Below, in pieces: positions 43,904 through 50,730 of a DNA stretch of 50,730 nt. The stretch is taken from NCBI RefSeq assembly GCF_900129965.1, contig NZ_FQXM01000026.1:1-50730 (forward strand), written 5' to 3'. The position numbers and the translations under genes were made by a program. The notes below the pieces were generated by a model. It had not been told where the DNA came from and ran no database searches. It saw only the letters and a program-made list of their open reading frames with translations. The number at the start of each line of letters is the position of its first letter. The stretch's first letter is position 1. Source of the DNA: Clostridium grantii DSM 8605 (GTDB lineage Bacteria; Bacillota; Clostridia; Clostridiales; Clostridiaceae).

Positions 43904-45238
43904 TTAGTATTTTTTCATTAAAGCTCTAGGTTTAAATCCTGAGAATACGAATTCACCAAAAACTTTGTTATTATGATCCATACCTAAATAATTGAATTTT
44001 ACAATATCTTGTAGTACGATAATATCTCCTTCCATTCCTTGAACTTCAGTTATATGAGTTATCCTTCTACTGCCATCCTTAAATCTAGTTTGCTGAACTA
44101 TCAAATTAATTGCTGAGGCTATTTGTTGTCTTATTGCCATTAATGGAATTTCCATTCCTGCCATCATAACCATAGTTTCTAATCTAGCTAACATATCCCT
44201 TGGTGAGTTAGCATGACCAGTAGTGATGGATCCATCATGACCTGTATTCATTGCTTGTAACATATCTAAAGCTTCTCCAGATCTTACCTCACCAACAATT
44301 ATTCTATCCGGTCTCATTCTTAAAGAATTTTTCACTAAATCTCTTATGCTTATTTTACCCTTACCTTCAAGGTTTTCTGGTTTTGTTTCCAATCTTATTA
44401 CATGTGCTTGATGTAGTTGTAATTCAGCAGCATCTTCAATAGTAATAATCCTCTCATCACTAGGTATAAAAGAAGATATTACATTTAATGTAGTTGTTTT
44501 TCCACTTCCTGTTCCACCTGAAACCAAGATGTTCATTCTAGCTTTTACACAATCTTGAATCAATGCTGCCATACTATCATTCAAAGATCCAAAACTAATT
44601 AAATCCTCTATAGTATATGGATCTTTAGAAAATTTTCTAATTGTAACAACTGGTCCATTAAGTGAAAGAGGAGGTATAATGGCATTAACTCTAGAACCAT
44701 CCGGTAACCTTGCATCCACCATAGGAGATGACTCATCAATTCTTCTTCCTAAAGGGGATACAATCCTCTCAATAACATTCATTATTTGATCATTATCTTT
44801 AAATGTAACATCAGACTCAATTAACATGCCATTTTTTTCTATATATATTTGTTTTGGTCCATTAACCATTATCTCTGTAACATCTTCATCCTGGATTAAT
44901 TTTGTTATAGGTCCAAAACCTAAGATTCCATCCATAATTTCTATTGCTAAACTTTGTTTTTCTTTATTTTTTATTAAGATTTGTTTCTCATTTGTAACTT
45001 CTTCAAGAATCTCTATAACTTTATTTTTTAATTTATCTGAATCTATATGATTTGAATCATTGAATTCTTTAATAAGTCTTTCCTGAACTATTTCTCTTAT
45101 TTCCCAATAGTTTTCTTTTTCTTCTTTTTTTACCTGAGGGTTCCACCTATCACTATTTAATTTTACATCTTCACCGAAATCATTATCCATTAAATTCATA
45201 CCGCTATTACTCTTTCCTAATCGATTCATTAAAGACAT
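43904..45238 (-). CDS. tadA: Tad pilus assembly ATPase TadA/CpaF
   Basis: 444 residues starting at ATG after GGGGTAATTTAG. Secretion-superfamily ATPase with Walker A GGTGSGKTTT (241-250), the Asp box TIEDAAELQL, Walker B RIIVGEVRSGEA (Glu317) and the His box TGHDGSITTGHANS (332-345). An N-terminal helical domain (1-105) precedes it. It supplies energy for building, and in Tad systems also retracting, Flp pili. It is encoded directly after the TadZ gene. Confidence 0.96.
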   Translation of the reverse strand: MSLMNRLGKSNSGMNLMDNDFGEDVKLNSDRWNPQVKKEEKENYWEIREIVQERLIKEFNDSNHIDSDKLKNKVIEILEEVTNEKQILIKNKEKQSLAIEIMDGILGFGPITKLIQDEDVTEIMVNGPKQIYIEKNGMLIESDVTFKDNDQIMNVIERIVSPLGRRIDESSPMVDARLPDGSRVNAIIPPLSLNGPVVTIRKFSKDPYTIEDLISFGSLNDSMAALIQDCVKARMNILVSGGTGSGKTTTLNVISSFIPSDERIITIEDAAELQLHQAHVIRLETKPENLEGKGKISIRDLVKNSLRMRPDRIIVGEVRSGEALDMLQAMNTGHDGSITTGHANSPRDMLARLETMVMMAGMEIPLMAIRQQIASAINLIVQQTRFKDGSRRITHITEVQGMEGDIIVLQDIVKFNYLGMDHNNKVFGEFVFSGFKPRALMKKY

Positions 45239-45271
45239 CTAAATTACCCCTATTCTAATCTAATTGGTATA

Positions 45272-46456
45272 TTATTTATGTAAAAATACTTTTTTCCTAG
45301 CAGTTTTATCGGCTATAATATTGTCTACTGCAACCATTAACTGTTTTGTTATTTTACTTCTTCTATGTGATAAAACGAAAGGAACTCCTTTATTCATAGC
45401 TTGTGTAGCTACAACAGCATCCTCTGATATTGTAAATAAAATCTTTTTATTCACACTTTTTTCTAACTCCAGCTTAGTAATACCAAAATTTTTATGATAT
45501 CTATTTAATAAAATACATACTTTTCCTTCTTCATAGTCAAGTTTCTTCATAACTTGCAATCCAAGCTTTACATTTTTAATAGTTGATAAATCTAATGTTG
45601 TAACAAATAATATTTTATCTGATGCATCTAGTGTAGCAAGATTTATATCATTAAATATAGGGGCTGTATCTACTACTACATACCTATATTTGTCTGAAAG
45701 AAGTTTCAGTATTTTCTCAATAAGATTACTCGTTATTACATCTGCATGCTCTGGATTTAACGGTGCTGGAAGAATTTTTATTCCTGAAGGATGTTCAATA
45801 AGATATTCCTCTATTAATTCCCCATCTAAATTATCTATATCCTCATATAAATCTAAAATAGTTCTTCTAGGATAAATATCAAACATAATAGGTATATCCC
45901 CGAATTGAAAATCAAAGTCTAATACCACTACTTTTTCCTTAGTTTTTTCAGAAAGAGCCACAGCAATATTTGAAGTAAGGGTAGTTTTTCCTACCCCTCC
46001 TTTTGTACTAAAAATTGTGATTATTTTGTTTCTCACTTCAATCTCATTATAATCCTTTGCATTTTGTGAATATAATACATCTTTATAATTATCATAAAGG
46101 CTTATAATTTTATGCAAAGTTTCATGAGTATTTAGTGGCTTTTCCACTAGATCTCTAGCGCCTGATGTCATAGCACTTTTCATATTGTCAATTCCACTTT
46201 TATTACAAGAAATAATTACTATAATATTAGGCATAATAGATGTAAGTATTTTAGTAATAGCAAATCCATCTTGACCTGATAAATCTTTATCAATGATTGC
46301 CACATCTGGTTTCATTTCTTTGCATGATTTTACTACAAGATTTCCATCGCTACATTCTCCAACTATTTCTATTCTTTTTGATTTTGAGAAATAAGCTCTC
46401 AAATCAATATTATGATCTGAATTCTTATCAGCAATAAATACTTTAATAATATCCAT
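45272..46456 (-). CDS. tadZ: Receiver-ParA fusion TadZ/CpaE, pilus localisation protein
   Basis: 394 residues starting at ATG after GAGGTG. The N-terminal receiver domain (1-120) keeps the phospho-acceptor Asp56, acidic Asp10 and the KP motif at Lys106, so it may be phosphorylated. The ParA-like ATPase follows from about 143, with deviant Walker A TKGGVGKTT (151-159), DFDFQFGD and VVVDTAP. TadZ/CpaE places the pilus machine at the right spot in the cell. Unlike many TadZ proteins, both the receiver and ATPase motifs look intact. Confidence 0.92.
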   Translation of the reverse strand: MDIIKVFIADKNSDHNIDLRAYFSKSKRIEIVGECSDGNLVVKSCKEMKPDVAIIDKDLSGQDGFAITKILTSIMPNIIVIISCNKSGIDNMKSAMTSGARDLVEKPLNTHETLHKIISLYDNYKDVLYSQNAKDYNEIEVRNKIITIFSTKGGVGKTTLTSNIAVALSEKTKEKVVVLDFDFQFGDIPIMFDIYPRRTILDLYEDIDNLDGELIEEYLIEHPSGIKILPAPLNPEHADVITSNLIEKILKLLSDKYRYVVVDTAPIFNDINLATLDASDKILFVTTLDLSTIKNVKLGLQVMKKLDYEEGKVCILLNRYHKNFGITKLELEKSVNKKILFTISEDAVVATQAMNKGVPFVLSHRRSKITKQLMVAVDNIIADKTARKKVFLHK

Positions 46457-46498
46457 AATTACACCTCTATTATAAAATATGCTAATTTATTCTTTTTT

Positions 46499-47260
46499 TT
46501 ATTTTCTTTTAGGAACCATATCGTCTGCAATAGCTCCATTTGTATCAACACTTTCACTATCTTCTGGATTTCTTAATGTCAATCTTATTTCCCCTGTCAT
46601 ATTCGCTACAAGTAATTTTTCGGAATCTTCCGGAGTTAAAGAAAAGGTAACTCTAGCCATTTCTGTTTCTTCCTCATTAATAATTCCATTTTTGGAATCA
46701 TCATTTAAAGAACTATTGGTATCTTGATCAATTGCGATAACTAATATGTTTTGCAATATGGTTTTCGCAATACCTGGGTATATTACAGTTGTTCCTTTTT
46801 CATCTTTTTCTTCCTCTGCTTTAAATAATATTACATCTACATGATCTCCTGGTCGTATGAAATGAGCTACTCCATTTACTCCATTCACTTCTATAGATAT
46901 AGCTCTTTGTTCTATTGGTATTTTATAAGCAAAAGCTTCATTGTTTTCTTCTACAAGTAATCTATTGTATAAAATTTGTTCTCCTTGAATAATTTCTTGT
47001 GAGACTATTTTTCCTATTATATCATTTGCATTTAACACAGCGTTTTTCAAAACATATTTTGATTCTATTCTCTGTAGTTTAATCATAGTGTCATCAATTT
47101 CGGTTTTAGATTTTATATCGTTAGCAGCTATGTAAACTTCGGAGTAAGCTATTTCTTCCTCTTCATCTATGGAAATACTTTGTATATATTTATAAACCCC
47201 AAATGTAGCTATAATCGCTAACAAAAAAGCTATTATAATTGGTTTTTTATTGATTTTCAT
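46499..47260 (-). CDS. cpaB: Pilus assembly protein CpaB/RcpC (SAF domain)
   Basis: 253 residues starting at ATG after AGGAGGAGAA. One N-terminal helix (about 8-25) anchors an extracytoplasmic SAF domain (EVYIAANDIKSKTEIDDTMIKLQRIE at about 42-67) and the RcpC/CpaB beta region (RAISIEVNGVNGVAHFIRPGDHVDVIL). In Gram-negative bacteria CpaB works with the secretin, but no secretin exists here, so it probably binds peptidoglycan or guides the pilus through the wall. The acidic, low-complexity insertion near 195-205 is unusual. Confidence 0.92.
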   Translation of the reverse strand: MKINKKPIIIAFLLAIIATFGVYKYIQSISIDEEEEIAYSEVYIAANDIKSKTEIDDTMIKLQRIESKYVLKNAVLNANDIIGKIVSQEIIQGEQILYNRLLVEENNEAFAYKIPIEQRAISIEVNGVNGVAHFIRPGDHVDVILFKAEEEKDEKGTTVIYPGIAKTILQNILVIAIDQDTNSSLNDDSKNGIINEEETEMARVTFSLTPEDSEKLLVANMTGEIRLTLRNPEDSESVDTNGAIADDMVPKRK

Positions 47261-47270
47261 TTTTCTCCTC

Positions 47271-48182
47271 CTACTTTACAAGCTTTATTCCGCTTAATCC
47301 ATAATTCGTTGCTGCTCCATCTACTTTTCCAGATTCTACACTTTTTATGAAATATCCTTTTATAGTTGTATGTCCATTTCCATTTCCTTCAATAGATAAT
47401 TCATTTATAAAGAACTTTGCAAACCCTACAATTTCAACGGATTTTTTACCGTTAACATTTAATGAATCAACTATTGGTATTGTTATTAGTCTTGGACAAT
47501 TTTCTTTATAATTATTGCTAGTACATCCATCTTTGCATTTTGATATTAAAGTTTGAACTTCTGAATTTACGCTAACTTTATTTCCAGTAGCTGTATATAT
47601 TAGGTCTCCTATATAGTGCATTTCTTTACTACCATTTCTTACCGTTTCTTTTAAATCATCTGCTCCACTACCTTCTAAATATACAGTACCATAATTTCCA
47701 CTATATCCGTTACCAGCACCTTCTTTTAAATTATATTCCTTATTAAATTCCAATGTAGTGTCTTCAATAGCATAAGGTCTTAAATTTTTCATACCTGAGA
47801 TTGATCCAGTTATTGCAGAAGCTGATGTAACAACCTGTCCTTTATCTTTATTCATTAAAGGAGCAAATAAAAATTTAACTTCATTGTTTTCTGCTGTAAC
47901 AGTTATTTTGTAATTTTTCTCAGAAAAAGCCACGTTAACTTTATCATTTTCAGCACCATTATCTACTGCATATTTTCGCGCAACTGATTCTGCTTTGGTT
48001 GTATTAGGCAACTCCCTTGCTGCTGCAAGCGCCGCCGCATCACAAGCATTTTGTAGTGAACTTTTTTCTACTGCTAACATTCCAATATCAATGGATAAAG
48101 CTACACATAAAAGCAAAACCACCATAGATATAGCAATTGTTATAGTAATTGTCCCTTTTTTCTTATTGACTATCATTATCAT
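47271..48182 (-). CDS. TadG-like pilus protein with N-terminal Tad domain
   Basis: 303 residues starting at ATG after GGAGGAAACC. The N-terminal Tad (TadE/G-like) segment reads KKKGTITITIAISMVVLLLCVALSIDIG, then the typical LQNACDAAALAAARE near 36-50, a single helix with the rest outside. The C-terminal 200 residues resemble surface domains with four Cys (CKDGCTSNNYKENCP near 230) that could form disulphides. It is probably a minor pilin or tip/adhesin component. It is encoded ten bases after the tadE-like gene. Confidence 0.88.
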   Translation of the reverse strand: MIMIVNKKKGTITITIAISMVVLLLCVALSIDIGMLAVEKSSLQNACDAAALAAARELPNTTKAESVARKYAVDNGAENDKVNVAFSEKNYKITVTAENNEVKFLFAPLMNKDKGQVVTSASAITGSISGMKNLRPYAIEDTTLEFNKEYNLKEGAGNGYSGNYGTVYLEGSGADDLKETVRNGSKEMHYIGDLIYTATGNKVSVNSEVQTLISKCKDGCTSNNYKENCPRLITIPIVDSLNVNGKKSVEIVGFAKFFINELSIEGNGNGHTTIKGYFIKSVESGKVDGAATNYGLSGIKLVK

Positions 48183-48191
48183 GGTTTCCTC

Positions 48192-48581
48192 CTATTCAAC
48201 TCTCATTTTTGTGGAAGATTTTATATCAAAAGTACCTGATTCAGAAATTAAATTACCTACAATTGGAGTTATTAGCTTATAGCTGCAAGTCACAATAACT
48301 TCAACATTTTCATCATCTGTCCCTTTATTTTCATAATTTATTTTCGTTTCTTTAATAGTTAAAGTAGAAGTTTCATTATTTACTAAAGTTTTCACTTCAC
48401 TATCTGTATATCCAAGGGATGCATATCTAGCACCCTCTCTAGAAGCATTTGATACAACAATATTTGTATTTAATATAAGTCCAAATTCTATAATTCCAAA
48501 AATCAACATTAACATTATGGGCAATAAAAGTGCTGTTTCCACTAATGCTTGCCCCTTGTGTTTAATAGTTTTTATTTTCAA
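48192..48581 (-). CDS. tadE: TadE-like pseudopilin
   Basis: 129 residues from TTG after GAGGTGATA. A prepilin-like start (KHKGQALVETALLLPIMLMLIFGIIEFG) has the Gly before Gln-Ala-Leu-Val-Glu-Thr expected for the processing site, then one helix and the conserved VSNASREGARYASLG. The remainder is an extracytoplasmic beta domain. It probably acts as a minor pilin that primes the pilus. It is separated from the major pilin by a hairpin terminator. Confidence 0.92.
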   Translation of the reverse strand: MKIKTIKHKGQALVETALLLPIMLMLIFGIIEFGLILNTNIVVSNASREGARYASLGYTDSEVKTLVNNETSTLTIKETKINYENKGTDDENVEVIVTCSYKLITPIVGNLISESGTFDIKSSTKMRVE

Positions 48582-48613
48582 CTATATCACCTCTAAATTG
48601 CTTGATTATTTTT

Positions 48614-48645
48614 AAAATAGTCTATGCTTTTGCATAGACTATTTT
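48614..48645 (-). terminator. Internal terminator between flp and tadE
   Basis: A 14-base perfect stem AAAATAGTCTATGC / GCATAGACTATTTT with a TTTT loop, 33 bases after the flp stop. It likely lets most transcripts stop after the major pilin, with some readthrough into the assembly genes. Confidence 0.85.
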
Positions 48646-48678
48646 ATCTGTGTGAAAGTTTATAAAATATGTTAATAT

Positions 48679-48870
48679 CTACTCTACTGCTGTTCCACCT
48701 AGTCCAGTAACAATTGAATTAAATTTACCCTTAATCCCGGTTCCTAAACTAGTTACTACTGCTATTAATACTACCGCAATCAATCCAATTATTAAAGCAT
48801 ACTCCACCATTGCTTGTCCTTTTTTTGTTTTTGGTAAACATCTTACATAAGTTTTTAAATAATTTAACAT
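48679..48870 (-). CDS. flp: Flp/Fap major pilin
   Basis: 63 residues from the ATG at 48870, six bases after GGGAGG; the longer frame upstream is not used. It has a basic leader, then KKGQAMVEYALIIGLIAVVLIAVV with the Flp processing motif G/QAMVEY (cut after Gly18) and a single helix, and a short Gly-rich tail. Mature subunits of about 45 residues assemble into the Tad pilus. It is the first gene of the locus. A dedicated prepilin peptidase (TadV/CpaA) is not in this window. Confidence 0.95.
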   Translation of the reverse strand: MLNYLKTYVRCLPKTKKGQAMVEYALIIGLIAVVLIAVVTSLGTGIKGKFNSIVTGLGGTAVE

Positions 48871-49030
48871 ATTGTTCCTCCCAAATATTGTATTTTTTAC
48901 AAAAAGTATCATTAATTTTCTTTGTAAAAATATTCTATCACTTTGTAATATTTTTGTAAAGATGTTCATATATTATATAATTTCCTTATATTTTTTAAAA
49001 ATAATTAATTATACTAACAAAATATCACTT

Positions 49031-49068
49031 TAAATTCCATATAATTGAAATAAATTCTATGGAATTTA
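49031..49068. repeat. Inverted repeat upstream of flp
   Basis: TAAATTCCATA (49031-49041) is perfectly inverted as TATGGAATTTA (49058-49068). A nested AAATTC/GAATTT pair (49052-49067) competes with it. It lies about 160-200 bases upstream of the flp start and could be an operator or part of a leader RNA. Confidence 0.55.
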
Positions 49069-49207
49069 TTGTATTTTGTCGATTTATTATTAATGCACTT
49101 ACAAGATGAAACCGCTTATCAAACTTCAACAAATTTTTCACAAAAATTATTTTTAAAAATTTTCTTTTTGGTATACTTTTTTATATCATTTAAAGTATTT
49201 ATTCAAA

Positions 49208-49231
49208 AAAAAACAGCTTAAGCTGTTTTTT
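49208..49231 (-). terminator. Terminator of the GAF-GGDEF gene
   Basis: A 24-base palindrome AAAAAACAGCTTAAGCTGTTTTTT; AAAAACAGC pairs with GCTGTTTTT around TTAA. It lies 26 bases after the stop codon. Confidence 0.85.
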
Positions 49232-49256
49232 GTTTTTTATTTATTTAATTGATTAA

Positions 49257-50327
49257 CTAGATAGTTTTAACTTTATAACAATTCTTCCCACTTTTTTTAG
49301 CTTCATAAAGAGCTTCATCCGCTAGATTAATAAGCTTAAATATATCTAAATCTTTAAAATATAAAATATCTTTGGAAACTCCAACACTTATAGTGAAATT
49401 AAGTTTTTTATCTTTCTTAAAATAAGTATTTTCTCTAAATTTTTCGTTTATTTCGTTTGCGGCACTACATAGTTTTTCTTTATCTATGTTTTCAAAAACT
49501 ATAAGCATTTCTTCTCCACCATATCTAAAAGCCGTACCATTATATTCTTTAGCCACTTCTTTAAATAATTCTCCTGTATACTTTAATACAACATCACCAA
49601 ACAAATGTCCATAGTTATCATTTATTTTTTTAAAATCATCTATATCCGCCATTATAATACCAACTTTTTCTATATTAGTAAAACATTTATTAGTTAAAGT
49701 CCTATTTAAATGTGTTCTATTATACATTCCTGTTAAATTATCAGTTATAGAAGCTAAAGTAACACTTTCATATAAATATGCATTTTCAATATATAGTCCA
49801 AATTGTGCCACAATAAGCCTAAACAATTCAATCTTCGATTCAGATATTGTTTCTGGGTTATCATAATAAAGAGCAATATATCCATACTTGATATCTTTTC
49901 TATTTATTTCAATAGCAATAAAAGATCCCTTTGTTTGATTAAATTTAGGTTCATGAGCAAGGTCTTTTATAAGCAACTCTCCACCTTGTTTTTCTATAAT
50001 TTCATAAATTTCATTTACATATTTGTCATCAATCACATTGGTATTAACTAACATATTTTTTTCATTAATACTCCATTTGGATTCTTTTTTTAAACAAATG
50101 GAACATGAAGTAACCCCTAAAACCCCTAAAACTACATCTATTATATTTTTTATAACATCAATTAATTCCAAAGAATTACCCATATAAAAGTTTACTTCTT
50201 TTAATGTGGTTAAAATTGTTACTCTTTCCTCTAGACTTTTCAAATATAAATCGCTTTCATTAGCTGCATTATCTATTATATCAGCTTCATCCGATGCTTT
50301 TTTATCTAAAATAATTGATTCTTTCAT
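49257..50327 (-). CDS. GAF-GGDEF protein, variant active site GGEEM
   Basis: 356 residues starting at ATG, with GGAAGGGG a rather long 12 bases upstream. A helical start (1-40) leads to a GAF-like domain (about 42-185, with C75 and C78 in TSCSICLK), then a GGDEF domain (about 188-356) with NLTGMYNR, IMADIDDFKKINDNYGH and active-site GGEEM (270-274). Met replaces the usual Phe at the last position. No RxxD inhibitory site precedes it. It is probably a diguanylate cyclase without product inhibition, though the substitution leaves activity uncertain. It ends about 390 bases from the flp start and could feed c-di-GMP to pilus control. Confidence 0.9.
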   Translation of the reverse strand: MKESIILDKKASDEADIIDNAANESDLYLKSLEERVTILTTLKEVNFYMGNSLELIDVIKNIIDVVLGVLGVTSCSICLKKESKWSINEKNMLVNTNVIDDKYVNEIYEIIEKQGGELLIKDLAHEPKFNQTKGSFIAIEINRKDIKYGYIALYYDNPETISESKIELFRLIVAQFGLYIENAYLYESVTLASITDNLTGMYNRTHLNRTLTNKCFTNIEKVGIIMADIDDFKKINDNYGHLFGDVVLKYTGELFKEVAKEYNGTAFRYGGEEMLIVFENIDKEKLCSAANEINEKFRENTYFKKDKKLNFTISVGVSKDILYFKDLDIFKLINLADEALYEAKKSGKNCYKVKTI

Positions 50328-50467
50328 AGTTTTATGGTTCCCCTTCCAGTTAAATACCCTAAAAAAATAAATATTTTGTAGTGATACTCCTTACATAATA
50401 ATAGACTCTCGGAATTAACCGAGTGTTATGTTTTAAGGGTTTCCTCAAAACACTTTAGTTGTAATCC

Positions 50468-50484
50468 TCCTACTTTTAGTAGGA
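50468..50484 (+). terminator. Terminator-like hairpin
   Basis: TCCTACT (50468-50474) pairs with AGTAGGA (50478-50484), followed by AGTTTTTTATTTT on the forward strand. Confidence 0.6.
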
Positions 50485-50571
50485 AGTTTTTTATTTTCTT
50501 AAAGTGAAATTGGAAATTTCACTTCTAAAAAATATTATTAAAACTCAAAAAAACACTTGACTTTTGAAAAT

Positions 50572-50626
50572 CAACCCAATAATCGCATTGAAGGGATTAT
50601 TTCCTTTACTAACTGTGATTGGGGTG
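50572..50626 (+). promoter_or_regulatory. Hairpin covering the ribosome site of the terminal gene
   Basis: CAACCCAAT (50572-50580) pairs at 8 of 9 positions with ATTGGGGTG (50618-50626). The latter contains the GGGGTG ribosome site located six bases before the ATG at 50633, so the hairpin would limit translation. TTGACT upstream (50557-50562) may be the -35 box. Confidence 0.5.
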
Positions 50627-50632
50627 TTACAA

Positions 50633-50730
50633 ATGAAACCTAAATATGTTTCTCATGAATCTTATCAAAACTTTGTATTATCAAATCTTCAAAAACATTA
50701 CGCCGGAGGCGTTCTTACACTTGTGAATAA
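50633..50730 (+). CDS. Partial gene, possible mobile-element protein
   Basis: A 32-codon start of a frame cut by the window end, beginning MKPKYVSHESYQNFVL and continuing into KHYAGGVLTLVN. It has an ATG after GGGGTG. Too little is visible to name the family. The hairpin-rich leader and the sequestered ribosome site resemble insertion-sequence transposase genes, but I cannot confirm this. Confidence 0.5.
   Translation, partial: MKPKYVSHESYQNFVLSNLQKHYAGGVLTLVN

Larger units (their letters stand above)
48871..49256. other. AT-rich control region of the pilus locus
   Basis: 386 bases without a gene. It holds the leader and promoter region of the flp operon, an 11-base inverted repeat (49031-49068) and the terminator of the GAF-GGDEF gene. 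TATAAT-like boxes are frequent on the reverse strand (for example GTATAATTAATT near 49005-49015), but no -35/-10 pair is decisive. I see no known riboswitch fold. Confidence 0.55.
50328..50632. other. Hairpin-rich region before the terminal partial gene
   Basis: 305 bases without a gene but with many hairpins: CTCGG/CCGAG (50408-50423), TGTTTT-AGG/CCT-AAAACA (50429-50452), a terminator-like hairpin (50468-50484), AAGTGAAATT/AATTTCACTT (50502-50524) and CAACCCAAT/ATTGGGGTG (50572-50626). This density is unlike the plain AT-rich spacers elsewhere and suggests the end of a mobile element. Confidence 0.55.

Noticed and set aside
49095..49111. CcpA (cre)-like sequence ATGAAACCGCTTATCAA upstream of flp
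   Set aside because: It is one base too long for the cre consensus; half-site spacing is wrong.
1..50730. CRISPR array, tRNA or rRNA genes
   Set aside because: No regularly spaced repeats and no recognisable tRNA or rRNA sequences were seen on either strand.

Overview
The window is a low-GC stretch from a spore-forming Firmicute, most likely a Clostridium. Supporting signs are the strong AGGAGG-type ribosome binding sites, frequent TTG/GTG starts, GerMN and SPOCS/CsxC-like spore proteins, mother-cell (SigK-type) promoter motifs, a DUF4358/DHHW/MBOAT cell-envelope operon and a secretin-less (Gram-positive) Tad pilus locus. The species cannot be read from the sequence.

Layout. 1-2050: two divergent IS110-family elements. 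One is cut by the window edge; the other has its transposase frame broken at a T7 run and a long structured, bridge-RNA-like region upstream. 2300-4130: a small SPOCS-like protein, a ribbon-helix-helix/coiled-coil protein and a DUF4870 membrane protein. 4184-8046: a heterodimeric multidrug-type ABC exporter preceded by a promoter, a 35-codon leader peptide and a terminator/antiterminator-type leader, the BmrB-BmrCD arrangement. 8186-10900: four cysteine-rich spore-surface candidates with SigK-type promoters. 10975-15740: GerMN lipoprotein, PAS-GGDEF protein and small proteins of unknown role. 15943-17553: a membrane-anchored MutS-like ATPase. 17579-21493: a four-gene SGNH / DUF4358 / MBOAT / DHHW operon typical of polysaccharide O-acetylation. 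21641-28598: three chemoreceptors (the middle one interrupted by an in-frame TGA), an M50 protease and a DEDD exonuclease. 28816-41413: a nine-gene operon combining ABC-2 export, MoxR, DUF58 and von Willebrand A (Bat-like) proteins. 41595-48870: a Tad/Flp pilus locus. 49257-50327: a GAF-GGDEF protein. 50633-end: the start of a probable mobile-element gene.

How the genes fit together. Most long loci build or remodel the cell surface: Tad pili, O-acylated polymers, a MoxR/VWA envelope complex and spore-surface proteins. Sensing genes (three receptors and two diguanylate cyclases) lie among them, which suggests c-di-GMP and chemotaxis inputs to surface behaviour, although no direct regulatory link is visible. 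The least explained items are the ABC-exporter attenuator, the structured IS110 left ends, and a dispersed palindromic repeat near 12.1 and 23.2 kb.
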